From assembly GCF_000247815.1 (NCBI RefSeq), contig NC_021673.1:36347194-36411193 (forward strand): a stretch of 64,000 nt of DNA, read 5' to 3'. Shown piece by piece: positions 1 through 12,265 of the stretch. The stretch's first letter is position 1. Every line of letters begins with the position of its first letter. The notes below the pieces were generated by a model. It did not search any database, was not told where the DNA came from, and was given only the letters and a program-made list of their open reading frames with translations. Position numbers and translations under genes: made by a program. Origin of the DNA: Ficedula albicollis (lineage: Eukaryota > Chordata > Aves > Passeriformes > Muscicapidae).

Positions 1-3000
1 TCTTGATTAAGATTTATTTCATTTTATTTTAGCTCATGTTCAGGAGACCAATATTTTCTTTACTGCATGAGAAAATATTTGGATTTTCTTTTCCTATTCA
101 ATCTTGATCTTTTTTGTTAAAGCTGAGTATTTACTGAAATATGTTATGGTTTACTAGCAATAGAGATGTTCACGTTGTGAGAGATTTTTGCTGCCTTCTG
201 GAGTTTATGGTGTTTGTCTGGTGTATTGATCACTGGCTGCTGGTCAGCTTGTTCAAGGTCATTGAAGGGAAACAAACCTGAGTTAAAAACACCCTCAGAA
301 AGGATGTCTTAAAGCAGCTCTTTTGAAAGTTTGGTACAAGCAAGTAAGTAAACAAGTGAATTCAATTATTTGAATATAATTTGTCTTTAAAAATGGTAGG
401 AATAACCTTGGCTGAGTGGAAATCAACCTGCAGTAAGTGACACAGCAACCGTTACAACTGCAGAGCCTCCTGTGTTTCTTTGCTATGTGTTATCCCTCTG
501 CAAAAGAGTCATTATGCATTTTACCTTCTCCTTAGGTTGCAGCATGCCATCAGAGCAGAGATGTGCAGCTTTGAACAGCACTCAATAAAAACATACTTTG
601 TGCTCTTCATTTTTATCTTATTTTACATTCTTTCTAGTGGTGAAGAACACTCCTACCTTCTCCCTGGCACTGTAAATTTTTCCACATAATTATTTTGTTA
701 GAAGACACCAAACACAATTTGGCACTTCATTATGATGATGATGGATTTAAACTGGCTCCTGTTATTTAGTTAAGTGGTGACAAGTTTATCACTTGAGGGC
801 TTGGCTTTCTCCTCCAGAGCAGTTCTCTTGGTGCCTTGCCTTCTCGGTGCTGCCTTCTCTCCTGAGAGCCTCATAGAGGTGGGCAGAGTATTGTTTTTGT
901 TTTTTACAATATTATTGTGATTTTTACAGCCTATTCCAGTCTGCTCCTTGCTTATCCCTATCTCCTGAGAGCAGTCCGAGGCAGAGTATTGTTGGTTTTT
1001 TTACAATATTATTGTGATTTTTACAGCCTATTCCAGTCTGCTCCTTGCTTATCCCTATCTCCTGAGAGCAGTCCGGGCAGAGAGATGAGGAATAGGCTGG
1101 ACTGTGCTATCTTGGGGCCAGAAGAAACTCAAGATGTTGTCATTCCTGTGTCAAGAAGATATGCTTGCATATCCATTTCTTAAAGCCTTGAAAAAGGCTG
1201 CATGAGGATTTCTTGACTCTCTCTGTTTATTTAGTTAGTGCTTAATTATTTTTAACATTTTTCTAAGTTCTATCTTCTTTTTTAGCAGTTTAAGCCTATT
1301 TCTTCTTGTTATATCTAGTCAACACACAGACAATAAATTTATTTCTACTGGAAAGCAGCCTTCTTTGTACCTATCTGCTACAGCCCCTCTCTATCTTCTT
1401 CTTTAGGCCAATCTTTCTTCATGTCTTTTCACAGTTGCTAAATCCCTGCTCACTCCATTAATTTGCTCAAGTCCTTGAGTCGTGGTGCCGACCCCACAGT
1501 CAGTATTCCATCTAGAGGCTTTCTGAGTGGATGTCCCAAGGAGAGGATTATTCCAAGGTGTCATGTCAGCTGCATTCTTGGCTTTGTACCTCAGCGTGGC
1601 GTTCTGGGTTTGGCAGTTTTTGCTACAGACAGCATCCAGACAGTTCATTTATTGATCTCTAGCCATGGCAGGATCCTTTTCTGCAGAGATCTGTCAAGTT
1701 GTTGGTCCTCTGGTGTTTTGAATGGATTTGACATCTTGCTCCCAGCTTGGAGGCTCTGCAATCCCCTGCTGTCTGCTGGCTAAATGTGCATCCCTCAAGT
1801 GGCCATAGTGCTGGAGTCTCTGTGGCTCTGTGACTGACCGATAAAAGGAGATTCACACTTTCAACCCATTCCTGCCACCTTTCTCTCTGGACAGCTTCTG
1901 GCACATGGGCAGTGCAGGTGGAATGTGTTCTGGGGACTTGGGCATTGCTGGTTTCTTTCTGAGGAATGCCTTTGCTCCTCCCTCACCACACAATCAAAGT
2001 ACAGGAACAGACTCAGGAAGTTACACGTGACATTGACTGAAAATCTTAGGGGAGAAAACCATTTTTTTATTATGTAGGTGCACTGTAAGTTCCATAACTG
2101 GCCTGCCCTTGGCTGGGGACTAGAGATGTTGTATTGCTGTCATTTCTACTGACAAAATTAGCAACAGTCTTCGTGGTGTGAAACATTTTGCAAAACCAAG
2201 AGTTTTTTCTCTTTGAAAACACTGGTGCCAGAGAGCCTGATCAGGTAATAAAGAAAAAAATGGTTAAAAGGTAAAAGAAAAAAAATAAATATTTCCCTTC
2301 CAAAACAATGCTCTCTCAAATTGCTTAAGAATCATTGGTGATACAATTTGTTCTATTTGGAGAGGATTTTAGACATGAGAATTGATATAAGTAGAATTTT
2401 TTCTTTTAAAAAATGCAGAGGCAAAAAAAAAAGGCTCTATAGGAGTAAGGAAATACGGCATAGCTTTGCTTCATTCCGTTTAATGGGGGCTTGCAATTTC
2501 CCTTAATCCATTTTGGTTGCTGATAGTAGGTATAAAGTTTGCAGTGGGCTTATGATAGATCTGCCTAAAGCTGAACAATAGAGACAATAAACTCCTTTTC
2601 TTTACAGTCTGTTTTTTACTGGGCTTGTCTTGAAAGCTTCTCTTCCAACCCTTCTATTTCTCTTTATGTCAAACTGAGCTGAAAAACATATTTATATCCA
2701 GTCAACCAGAGTTACTGAAAAATAATTAGGATTGTTCCAAACAGAAAATATATCAGATTAAACTTCCTTTGGGAAAACGCCTCACTGCCTGTGCTGAGTA
2801 AACACACCAACATTATTAACTCGTGGATCTCGTTTCTCTGTTCTTTCTGTATTTGGAAGAACAGAGAACCAGGTGCAGCTGCCCACCTTATTGTTTCCCT
2901 TGCCTTTTTATATTCTCATCATGGATGTATTAAGGTAGGGGCTGAAATGGGTCCACAGTACACAGTGTTATCCTGTGCTGGCCCTTCTGACTTAGAGAAT

Positions 3001-6000
3001 TGCTGTCCTAGGGGGATTTCTAAACTTTCATTCCAGCATTTCTAGATTTCAGCTCTGGCCACTGGATAAGGAAATACGTCTTGTGCAATGAAGCTGAAGG
3101 GAAATTAAATTTTTCTGAAATTAGGGTTATTCTGTTTCTGTGGTAGTACTTACGCAGAAAGAATTCTTCAGGGTATCTTGAAATCTTCAGTGCAGCGTGG
3201 CTCGGATATCAGCGCTTGCAATGGAAATCTGTCACGTTAGGGGATGCTCACCTCCTGCCTGCATGATTCCCAGTAGTTTTGTGATGAGTTATCTTGCCCA
3301 GTGGTGTGGGAATTTAATACAATAATCTGTACATTAGTGGGAGTGTGTCATGCTAGGGCTAAACCATCCTGGCCAGAAGAGGAGCCACAAATCCCAGTGC
3401 ATTGAAATTCAGTAAAACTTCAAAATTATGTAAACCTAATATATTGAATTAGCTCAGATAGCTAGTTCATTTTAAGAAGGCTTATTTTCTTCTCAGTGTT
3501 GACATCAAATTCCAAGTACAGCCTTGAGGGATATGCTGTAACATTGTAAAAAATTATGTAAAACTAGACTGTGAACAAGTGAGGGTTTTTTGGGGAGGTG
3601 GGGAGAGGCAATCAGGTTTGGCAGGCTGGGAGTCAAGGCTGGAATATGCAAAGTCTCTCAAACATGAGCTTCCAAAGGCCTTTTTAGAGTTCTAAGAGAG
3701 CTGTGCAGGGTTTCATTTCTCTTTGAGCATGCATCAAGATTAGATGTCATTGAATGTTGCTGGCTTTGTAAGATTACTGGATTAGTAGTGATTTAGGTTG
3801 TTTTACCATACATCTTATTTCCTGATCAATATAACATGAGTTTTAAACAATTTTGGCATTCACTGGTGTTTCACAATTTATACAACTATGAATTTCATTA
3901 ATGATTGTCAGCATACTCCCCATATGAGCAGCCAGAAATGCCTGCTCTGGAAGAGAATTTTTGGTTTGAAATTGGCAATAATGCCTTTTTCTAAGCCAAA
4001 AAATTATCATCTCACATTTGAATTGAAAGCTGCCATGTACTTTCAGTGGAGAAGGAGAAACCATTTAATTTATCTTCTGTATGGGGGAAGTAAAAGCAAG
4101 CTGTGATGCTCTTCAAGGCAAAATATGTTTTCACTAGTGAAGAGCTGTAATTTGCCTCATGTAATTTTCCTCATTTTTGTGCTTTGTTTTTGTCTGTTGC
4201 TGTAAGAGTCCATAAATGATTCAAGCCCTCTGATCTCCCCCCTTGCCTTGTGTCTAGGCAGTTATGCATTAGAGCCAACTGGTTGCCTAGGAAAGGTGGC
4301 TCTTTTTTGAGCAAGAAAACTTGGAGGACTGTACTGAAAGTGATGAAAGTGTTCTTCATGGGCATTATCTATGCAAAAAACCCTTAAGTGTATGAGTCCT
4401 CAGAACAAAGCTGGTTGTTCTGGGCTCCTACCACCAGGAAATAGACACTTCCCTACCTGTGGTTTTTCTGCTCTTTTCGCTGCTGAGAGTTCTTTTAGGT
4501 GGATCTGCTTGATTTTGTGTGTGCAAGCCCATTCATAACAGGAGAGGGAAAGCTAATCTCAACTGAATTGGAGTAACCTTTGCCTTCTGGAATATATAGA
4601 ATTTCCCTTGAAGTTTTTACAGAGTCTGCAGTCGGCACAAAACAGACCTACTGGCTCCTTTGATATATTTTTAAGCCTCTGCTTCATCAATTGTGCAGGC
4701 TTTTGGTTTATTTCCAAGTTCAGTCCAACATTCTGGTTTTGATGTAGAGACCCTGATGTTATTTTTGATCTTTCGTCTTGCTTTAACTTTGTTTCCTTGT
4801 GTTTGTTCCTAGTGGTAAATTTGGTTAGGACAGGAATTATTATTTCAGGACAAAGGTTGCAGTAAGCACAAGAGGGGATTTTTAGATTCTGAGGTGGTTG
4901 GTTTGGATGGGTGGATGGTTTGACAGACCAGGAGCTTCATTTCAGGAAATACTACAGTGTCTTTCCTGTCTAAAGCCAAATACTGAAGTTGTGGTGATTT
5001 TAGACACATGAATGCTAAAAGAGGTTGGAATGAAGGTTTCTGTTCTATGGAGTAGGAGGAAGAGGAGAGAAGTGCAGAAGCTTTCTGTGGATTCTCAGTA
5101 GAGCGAATCTTTTAGCTCATGAACAGCAGGGAAAGTGAAAATCACGTTATCCAAGGTGATTCAGCCAGTTGCTAGTCAAATGATAAAAATTTCACAGAAA
5201 AGTTTCTATTTTTACATAAATAGTGTGAGAAGGATGAAAAAATGTGCCTCTCTTTGTTCAAGGTGTTATTTCCAGATTGCTTTTATACTCTATATATCTA
5301 TTGTTATATATATATATATATGCATATATAGAGGAACCTGTGCTTAAAGCTAATTTCAAAGGTGGATCCAATTAACTCTTTTATTTTTCTGAGGTAGATT
5401 GGAAGTGTTGGGGTTTATTCTGTATACAAATCCAATCAAGGTAAATCAGTATTTTTAAATAGAAGCAGATCCTGACTACTAAATGAAAGTCATGCTTTAC
5501 TTCTTTTGTCTAAGTGTTTTATTTGGCAATTTTTAGTGCACTGAGTAGCCTTTGTTTCCATGAAAGAAAAGATTGCAAGTGGTGGTCTTATGTAACCCAG
5601 CTTCTGATACCAAATTTTTAATTGAGTTGCCAGCTGAATCTATGCTTTCAAGGGTTATTAAGGTCTGTAAGGATGACAGGAAGGCTGCACAGTTCCAAGA
5701 TAATAAAGTCATATAGTGCTATTGAAGATGAAGATATGAACAACCTCCTTTCAGAGGGGATACATCTTTTCTTGATATTATTTTTTACTTAAAAATAGAA
5801 AGTTAGATTGAATTCATGCACTTTCTTCTCTAAGTTCCCTTACATGCGTGTAGAAACACAGCACCTGCACTTGGTAATTCCTTTGATTTTGCTCTGTCTT
5901 CACTTCCGTGTTTTCTTTTCTCTCTTATTCCTGCCCCTCAGAGCTCAGAAATGTTTGTATCAAGGTATTATTCCTGGGCAGGAGTTCCAGGGGTGTGATG

Positions 6001-6579
6001 CTGCTATTGTTAGTGCCGTGCTAGAAAAGAAACGCCGAGCTGGGAAAGAAGCACAGTAAGGACTTGATTGAACTCCCATAGGCCTTCCATTGAAGATTCT
6101 CATTATCTTGTACAGACTTTTGTTCATCTTGTGCTGTGTCGTAGCCCTAGTGACTGCAGGGTAGAAAGTCAGCTGCTTCTCTTCAGTGCTTGGCCTGTGG
6201 AATCAAAAATGTGACAGTTATGCATTTGTTATTCAGAAAGGAAAAAAAAAAAGTAAAAAGAAAACCTTTGCCAATTTAAAGTTTTTATGAGCAAAATGAT
6301 AAGAATCCATGAAAACAAGAACATAAGCACTTGTTTCCAGTGAGGAAAACTGAGGGAAAGCCACTAAGTGGGTTTTATGCTAAAGAATGAAGCAGTCTTG
6401 AAGCTGCAATTTGTCATGCATGTGCTAGCAGCAATTCCAGCGATATAGACACACCTTCATTGAGATATACAGATAATAATCTGTACAATACAATAATTTG
6501 GAGACTTTCTGTGCGCCTTGGATGAAGTTCTGTCAGGCTCACTGTACGAAGGCACTTTCTGCAGACACGGGGGTGTGGG
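1..6579 (+). other. CHN2 intron upstream of the 32-nt exon, left part
   Basis: No coding exon was recognised here. In particular I did not find the preceding beta2 exon, which should encode a short segment ending in a basic ICPRE-like stretch, so it probably lies left of the window. The sequence is ordinary moderately AT-rich intron DNA. It holds one 98-bp tandem duplication (882-1077) and a short TA run near 5306-5322. Open frames of 60-106 codons on both strands show no recognisable domain or splice context. Confidence 0.7.
882..1077. repeat. Two-copy tandem duplication, 98-bp unit
   Basis: The block starting GGCAGAGTATTG at 882 recurs at 980, and both copies end in GAGAGCAGTCCG. Differences are confined mainly to the T/G-rich stretch after the first dozen bases. 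The duplication carries the same open-frame fragment twice on the + strand, a by-product rather than a gene. Confidence 0.9.
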
Positions 6580-6719
6580 TGCGCCTGAGCAGAGCTGCGG
6601 GCGTTAACAGATGATGCCGGGGCGCTAATGGATGATTCCCGGGCATTAATGAATTGATGGCGCCCGGGCGCTAATGATGGATGATCCCGGGCAGCGCTAA
6701 TGGGGGCGGCAAGGCTGGG

Positions 6720-6775
<56 letters not shown>

Positions 6776-6844
6776 AATGATGGATGATCCCGGGCAGGGC
6801 TAATGGGGGCGGCAAGGCTGGGCGGGCGGCGCCCCCTGCCGGCA
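6580..6844. repeat. GC-rich degenerate repeats with duplicated 49-bp module flanking a poly-G run
   Basis: From about 6600 short motifs such as GGGCGCTAATG and GATGATCCCGGG recur several times. A 49-bp module at 6672-6720 is repeated at 6775-6823 with a single visible difference (AGCGCTA versus AGGGCTA). The two copies are separated only by the homopolymer at 6721-6774. The block is strikingly GC- and CpG-rich compared with the surrounding intron. Confidence 0.85.
6721..6774. repeat. Poly-G homopolymer, 54 bases
   Basis: An uninterrupted run of 54 G lies between two copies of a 49-bp module. Runs of this length are rare in vertebrate genomes, can form G-quadruplexes and are notoriously unstable in replication and in sequencing. 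The exact length should be treated as approximate. Confidence 0.9.
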
Positions 6845-7070
6845 GCGCCGGGAGTGGCGCCGGGAATGGCACCGGGAATGGCACCGGGAATGGCACCGGG
6901 AGTGGAACCGGGAGTGGAACCGGGAGTGGCACCGGGAGTGGCGCCGGAATGGCACCGGGAATGGAACCGGGAATGGCACCGGGAGTGGCACCGGGAATGG
7001 CACCGGGAGTGGCACCGGGAATGGCACCGGGAGTGGCACCGGGAATGGCACCGGGAGTGGCACCGGGAAT
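6845..7070. repeat. 12-bp GC-rich minisatellite, about 19 copies
   Basis: The unit is ACCGGGAATGGC or ACCGGGAGTGGC, with occasional GCGCC in place of GCACC and one 11-bp copy near 6940. In the last third the two variants alternate, giving a 24-bp higher-order period. Because 12 is a multiple of 3, most reading frames stay open and give low-complexity Gly/Pro/Ala or His/Arg/Glu translations on both strands. I do not regard these as genes. Confidence 0.92.
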
Positions 7071-7259
7071 CTTCCCAGCCACTTCCAGCGGGCTTTGGGT
7101 CAGCCCCACTAGAGCTCGAGACTTCGCGGCATGTAGGACCAGGTCTAAATAAATAAAACCCTGTTTTTTCCGAGGATATTAAACGTGTTGCTTTCAGTCA
7201 TTTGCCATATAAAGGCAAAAAAAGAAGTGCATAAAGGGTATATAAATGTCCGTAAGTAC

Positions 7260-8640
7260 ATGTAGTACATATTATATATGTATTAATATACTATAATAAT
7301 ATATACTATAATATAGTATTATAACATATAATATATAGTATTACAATATATAATACTATATATAATATATAGAGATTATTATATATAGTATATATATTAT
7401 ATATGTTATATATATAATACTATTATATATAATATATAGTACTATATATAATATATAGAGATTATTATATATAGTATATATATTATATATGTTATATATA
7501 TAATACTATTATATATAATATATAGTACTATATATAATATATAGAGATTATTATATATAGTATATATATTATATATGTTATATATATAATACTATTATAT
7601 ATAATATATAGTACTATATATAATATATAGAGATTATTATATATAGTATATATATTATATATGTTATATATATAATACTATTATATATAATATATAGTAC
7701 TATATATAATATATAGAGATTATTATATATAGTATATATATTATATATGTTATATATATAATACTATTATATATAATATATAGTACTATATATAATATAT
7801 AGAGATTATTATATATAGTATATATATTATATATGTTATATATATAATACTATTATATATAATATATAGTACTATATATAATATATAGAGATTATTATAT
7901 ATAGTATATATATTATATATGTTATATATATAATACTATTATATATAATATATAGTACTATATATAATATATAGAGATTATTATATATAGTATATATATT
8001 ATATATGTTATATATATAATACTATTATATATAATATATAGTACTATATATAATATATAGAGATTATTATATATAGTATATATATTATATATGTTATATA
8101 TATAATACTATTATATATAATATATAGTACTATATATAATATATAGAGATTATTATATATAGTATATATATTATATATGTTATATATATAATACTATTAT
8201 ATATAATATATAGTACTATATATAATATATAGAGATTATTATATATAGTATATATATTATATATGTTATATATATAATACTATTATATATAATATATAGT
8301 ACTATATATAATATATAGAGATTATTATATATAGTATATATATTATATATGTTATATATATAATACTATTATATATAATATATAGTACTATATATAATAT
8401 ATAGAGATTATTATATATAGTATATATATTATATATGTTATATATATAATACTATTATATATAATATATAGTACTATATATAATATATAGAGATTATTAT
8501 ATATAGTATATATATTATATATGTTATATATATAATACTATTATATATAATATATAGTATTATAATTATAGTGTAATAATATAGTATATATACTATCATA
8601 TACTACATAATATAAATAAGGGGTATGCAAATGTATACAA
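7260..8640. repeat. AT-only satellite, 86-bp unit in 14 copies, with degenerate AT-rich flanks
   Basis: The marker AGAGATTATT occurs at 7371 and then every 86 bp (7457, 7543, 7629 and on to 8489), fourteen times. The units look essentially identical. The regular array covers about 7345-8558, with degenerate TA-rich sequence on both sides. Outside the AGAG and a few single G or C bases the unit is pure A/T. It contains an 18-bp perfect palindrome centred on AGTACT and a longer imperfect inverted repeat around TATGTTATA, so single strands could fold into hairpins. No open frame or known transposon signature was seen. Confidence 0.95.
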
Positions 8641-9018
8641 AGGGTATATAACAAAAACATAACAAAAACAGTCTTACTTTTTGTTATGAACACCACATTG
8701 GCAAAACTGCAGTAAAATGTTCTTTGTCTGTTTGGTCATGTTTCATACCTATTCGTGCACATTCATATGTGTAGTTCTGTTTTTTGGCCACTGATACATG
8801 TTTTCCCTCACAGAAATATGTCAGTAAAACTGCCTCTTCTATTTTCATTTTTCTGTTCTTCTGTCTAGTCATGTTCCGGTCACAGGTTTGAGTCTGCAGA
8901 ATATTGTAGCTTAGATGGATGCAGTAGTCCTCCTTGTTAATCAGAAGTAATTTATTGTTTATGTAGTTTATTTAGAATTATGTTTTTAATAATTTTTTTT
9001 CTTTCTTTCAAATTCTAG
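8641..9018 (+). other. Intron 3' end before the 32-nt exon
   Basis: Ordinary intron sequence ending in a T-rich tract (TTTTTTTTCTTTCTTTC) and the acceptor AAATTCTAG immediately before 9019. Nothing else was recognised. Confidence 0.7.
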
Positions 9019-9050
9019 GTGGAGAATAGACCAAAGTATTATGGAAGAGA
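9019..9050 (+). CDS. CHN2: CHN2 coding exon, 32 nt (pre-SH2 segment)
   Basis: This very short exon encodes VENRPKYYGR plus the first two bases of a Glu codon. It is preceded by a pyrimidine tract and TTCTAG, and followed by GTAAGT, a strong donor. The peptide is the highly conserved segment directly in front of the chimaerin SH2 domain, roughly residues 48-58 of human beta2-chimaerin by my recollection. It enters in phase 0 and leaves after two bases, so skipping this exon alone would shift the frame. Only the long, SH2-containing isoform uses it. The preceding exon is not visible in the window. Confidence 0.93.
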
Positions 9051-12000
9051 GTAAGTGTTTTTCTCTTTTAAGTGTCTGTTGGGTATATCCAAAAGTTGTT
9101 ACTCTAGAACTAAAAAAGATAAGGCACAATGGAGGTCTAATAAAATATTTTATTTTACCTTTCTCTTCAACTGGGAGCCAAATACAATGAAAGCCTAATA
9201 ATATAGCTGTGTTACAGTCCATTGCTGCTGGTCACAATCCTTGGATTATGCTGTTGTGTGAGCCTGCGTGTTTATTTTATTTCTCTCAGGAGAGTTTTGT
9301 GCAAAAAATATTGTCTGGAGTACTCCTTCCTTTTATTTCTGTTGTTTAAACCCGCTAGTGTTTCTGCACCAGCCTGGGAAGGGGAGAAGCAGCTCGTGTC
9401 TCTCACTGCCTTTTTGTGTATGTTCCTTTCACCACCCTACTGAGCTGTGAACGTCTGCGTATACTACTGCTTGTGCAGCTGCTGCTCTCCCTGCTAACGT
9501 TATGGGGCCCAAAATACCCAAAGAGGTGAAGGAAAACAACAGACCACTGGAGAGTAATTCCTTTGTTCTAGCAGTCTTTTTGCTGGTAAATAACCAGGAA
9601 GGGGCTGTGTTGTGCATTAGCGTGGAGATCTGGGCAGGTGAAGTTGAAAGGCACAGCCACTGCAGCAGCCACCCAGCCTTGGCATTTGGCCTTTTCCAGA
9701 GTAATATGCTGAGACCCCAGCCCTTATCACTGGCTGAATTACTTAGATCCCATATTCTATTTTTTATTCCATCCCAGGCACACCATCTGTGTCTAATGAT
9801 CCTTTTCTACCATCAGAAACCTCAAGAGCCCCTAATTACTGAAGTTTCATTTTTTAAATATTGCCTTTGCCAATGAGGAATTCAGATCTAGCCAGCAGTG
9901 CTGAAGACAGCAGGTAGTTGAGTAACACGTCACACTTCCTACAGCAGGACTTGTAAAACCATTGCTGCAGTCTCTTATCCAGGAACGTGTCTGGGTTTGT
10001 GGAGCAGCAGGGATGGCAGGAACTGTAAGACATCACCTTGCTGAGCCTGTCCAGGCAAGATCACCTCAGTTATTATCATTCAGAAAGGAGATTTCAAAAG
10101 TACTGAGGTAGTCCTATAAAAGCAGTTGACTCAGTACTCAGTAGTACTTGGAAAGAGAAACAGGAACTTCTAGGGAAAGAAGCTGAAAAAGCCATCATTA
10201 CATTGCTGTATAAATGTGGTGTGGCTGCATTTTAAGTAGTGCACATATTCCTGGCCCCTCTCTACCCTTTCCTCCTCCATCCTTTTCTCAAAAGTTATGG
10301 GAGAAGAGAAGTTGCTGCGAGGGGATGGAGCAAAGGGTTGCAGCTCCTGCCAGGGGAGAACAGGTCTCCTGAGTGGTGCCCAAGAAGGGGACATGCACAG
10401 TGCCTTTTTCAAGTTCATTGACAGAGGCAGCTGCAGAGTCCAAAAGCACCAAGATCTAAAAGGGTTTACAAGTGAGATTCTCAAATACATGAAGGGCAAG
10501 GTCACAAGTGATCAGACACGATTGTGTCTAGAGCAGTGATGGATAGACAGGGATGAGAAGTGAAAGAAATATGTCACTGCTTCCTGCACTCTTTCTGTAA
10601 GCATTTCTTGTCTGCTGCTGTCAGAAGCAGGCATTAGTTCAGGGGATCTTGTAGCACATACAAGCACTTTTCATGCTCTTATAAAAATGTACTAAAAATA
10701 TCCGTAAGAAAGCCCAGATTACCCAGTGCTTACTACCCATGGTTAAAGAAAGATGCCCCAAGTATCACATCCAAGTGATTTTTTAAATTGATTACAGGCA
10801 TTTTGTCCTAATATCTAATCTAAAGCCTGCTGTATTTTAGGGGGAATAGCTTATGCTTATTATTTTTCACTACAATTATGATTTTACTGGTAAAATCATG
10901 TTTAAGTTATGGTGTTTAGAGGATATTTGCCCCTTACCTGTACAGAGAGACAAGATTAATCAATTCACATTACCTTTTACACAAAGTCACACTGGAAAGG
11001 TCATCTGAACCTAATATTTTCAACATATAGAAGATTAATCAATTCACATTACCTCTAACACAAAGTCACACTGGAAAGGTGATCTGAACCTAATATTTTT
11101 CAACATATATTAGTTGTGAAAAGACAATCAAGATTAATCAATTCACATTACCTTTTACACAAAGTCACACTGGAAAGGTCATCTGAACCTAATATTTTCA
11201 ACATATATTAGTTGTGAAAAGACAATGTAAAGAGAATGGAACAATTGCATTTACATCCAATGTGTTTTTCTTCCCTTTCAGTACCAAGCCAGAGGCAGTG
11301 TTAGGAATGTGCCACTTCATATGTATTGTCAGAAAAGAGAAAATGCTGAAGGCTAGTAGATTTTAGTGCCTTTTTTTAGACAGCTGCAAAAATAGAAACT
11401 TTCAAAACCTCTGAAGAGACCCTCAGAGACTTATCAGCTAGCAAAATGTGCGTAGGAGTTAAGACTCAAACTGCTGTCAAGACTGAATTTGTACTTATGG
11501 AGAGATCACTGCTAAATATTGGTTTTCATAAGGTTAATTGTGCATCCTAGGCCCTCTTTCTTTCTTAAAATAGCAATGACAAAGGAATCAGAGAAGTATT
11601 GCTTTTTTCCAACACTGAATGAGGAGCTCCTTGACATGAAGAAAACAATGTTTTTCTCAAGACTTCTCTGTACCTTCTTCTACTTTAATATATGCAGAAT
11701 AGAACCCTTAATAATGGTTTCCATTTTTGTCTCTATTTTCCTTACAAAACTGAGGAAGCAATGTAGTATTAAAATAAAGCAAATTGATTATAAGACCTAT
11801 GATTTTAATTATACTTAAATATTTATGCATATAAATACATATATTTAAATAACTACATATTGAAATGCAATAAATATTTTTTTTTTAAATTGCTTTTTGC
11901 CTAGTTTTCAATTCTGTTGGAAGGCCTCTAGAAAGGAAACAAGGAGGAGGGGCATAGACTGAGAAAAAAAAGAGAAGAGAAAAATAGAAAAAAAAAGAGA

Positions 12001-12265
12001 AAAGTTGTGAAAAGACAGGGCATTTACAGGAAATAATCTTTGGGTGCAGCTGAGTTTATCCTGGCTGAAAGTGCATTTGCAGTGTGATTTTTGTGTCTGT
12101 GCTGAACTTGTCCAGGCCGGGTGACCATCCTGCTCATTGGATGCTCCCCTGATGGCTTAGACCGCGGTGCTGGAGAGTGCTGAAGTTTTCCAATGTTTTC
12201 TGGGGTGGAGAAGGACGTTTTTCTGGTTGGGTTATTCTGTTAGTCACTGAAGTCTCTCCCCCTAG
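9051..12265 (+). other. CHN2 intron, 3.2 kb
   Basis: The intron runs from donor GTAAGT to acceptor TCTCTCCCCCTAG. It contains the three-copy tandem repeat at 10952-11226 and a purine-rich stretch near 11940-12005. An open frame of 124 codons at 9502-9876 has no recognisable domain and no CHN2-compatible splice context. Confidence 0.8.
10952..11226. repeat. Three-copy tandem repeat, units 79-99 bp
   Basis: AAGATTAATCAATTCACATT begins copies at 10952, 11031 and 11130. Copies 2 and 3 carry an extra tail, TTAGTTGTGAAAAGACAAT, that copy 1 lacks, so the spacing is 79 and then 99 bp. Copies are nearly identical apart from TTTTACAC versus CTAACAC and a one-base T-run change. Confidence 0.92.

Noticed and set aside
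6414..7156. Long low-complexity open frames on both strands (up to 231 codons) as possible genes
   Set aside because: They are produced by the 12-bp minisatellite and poly-G tract. They have no splice or start context and no recognisable domain.
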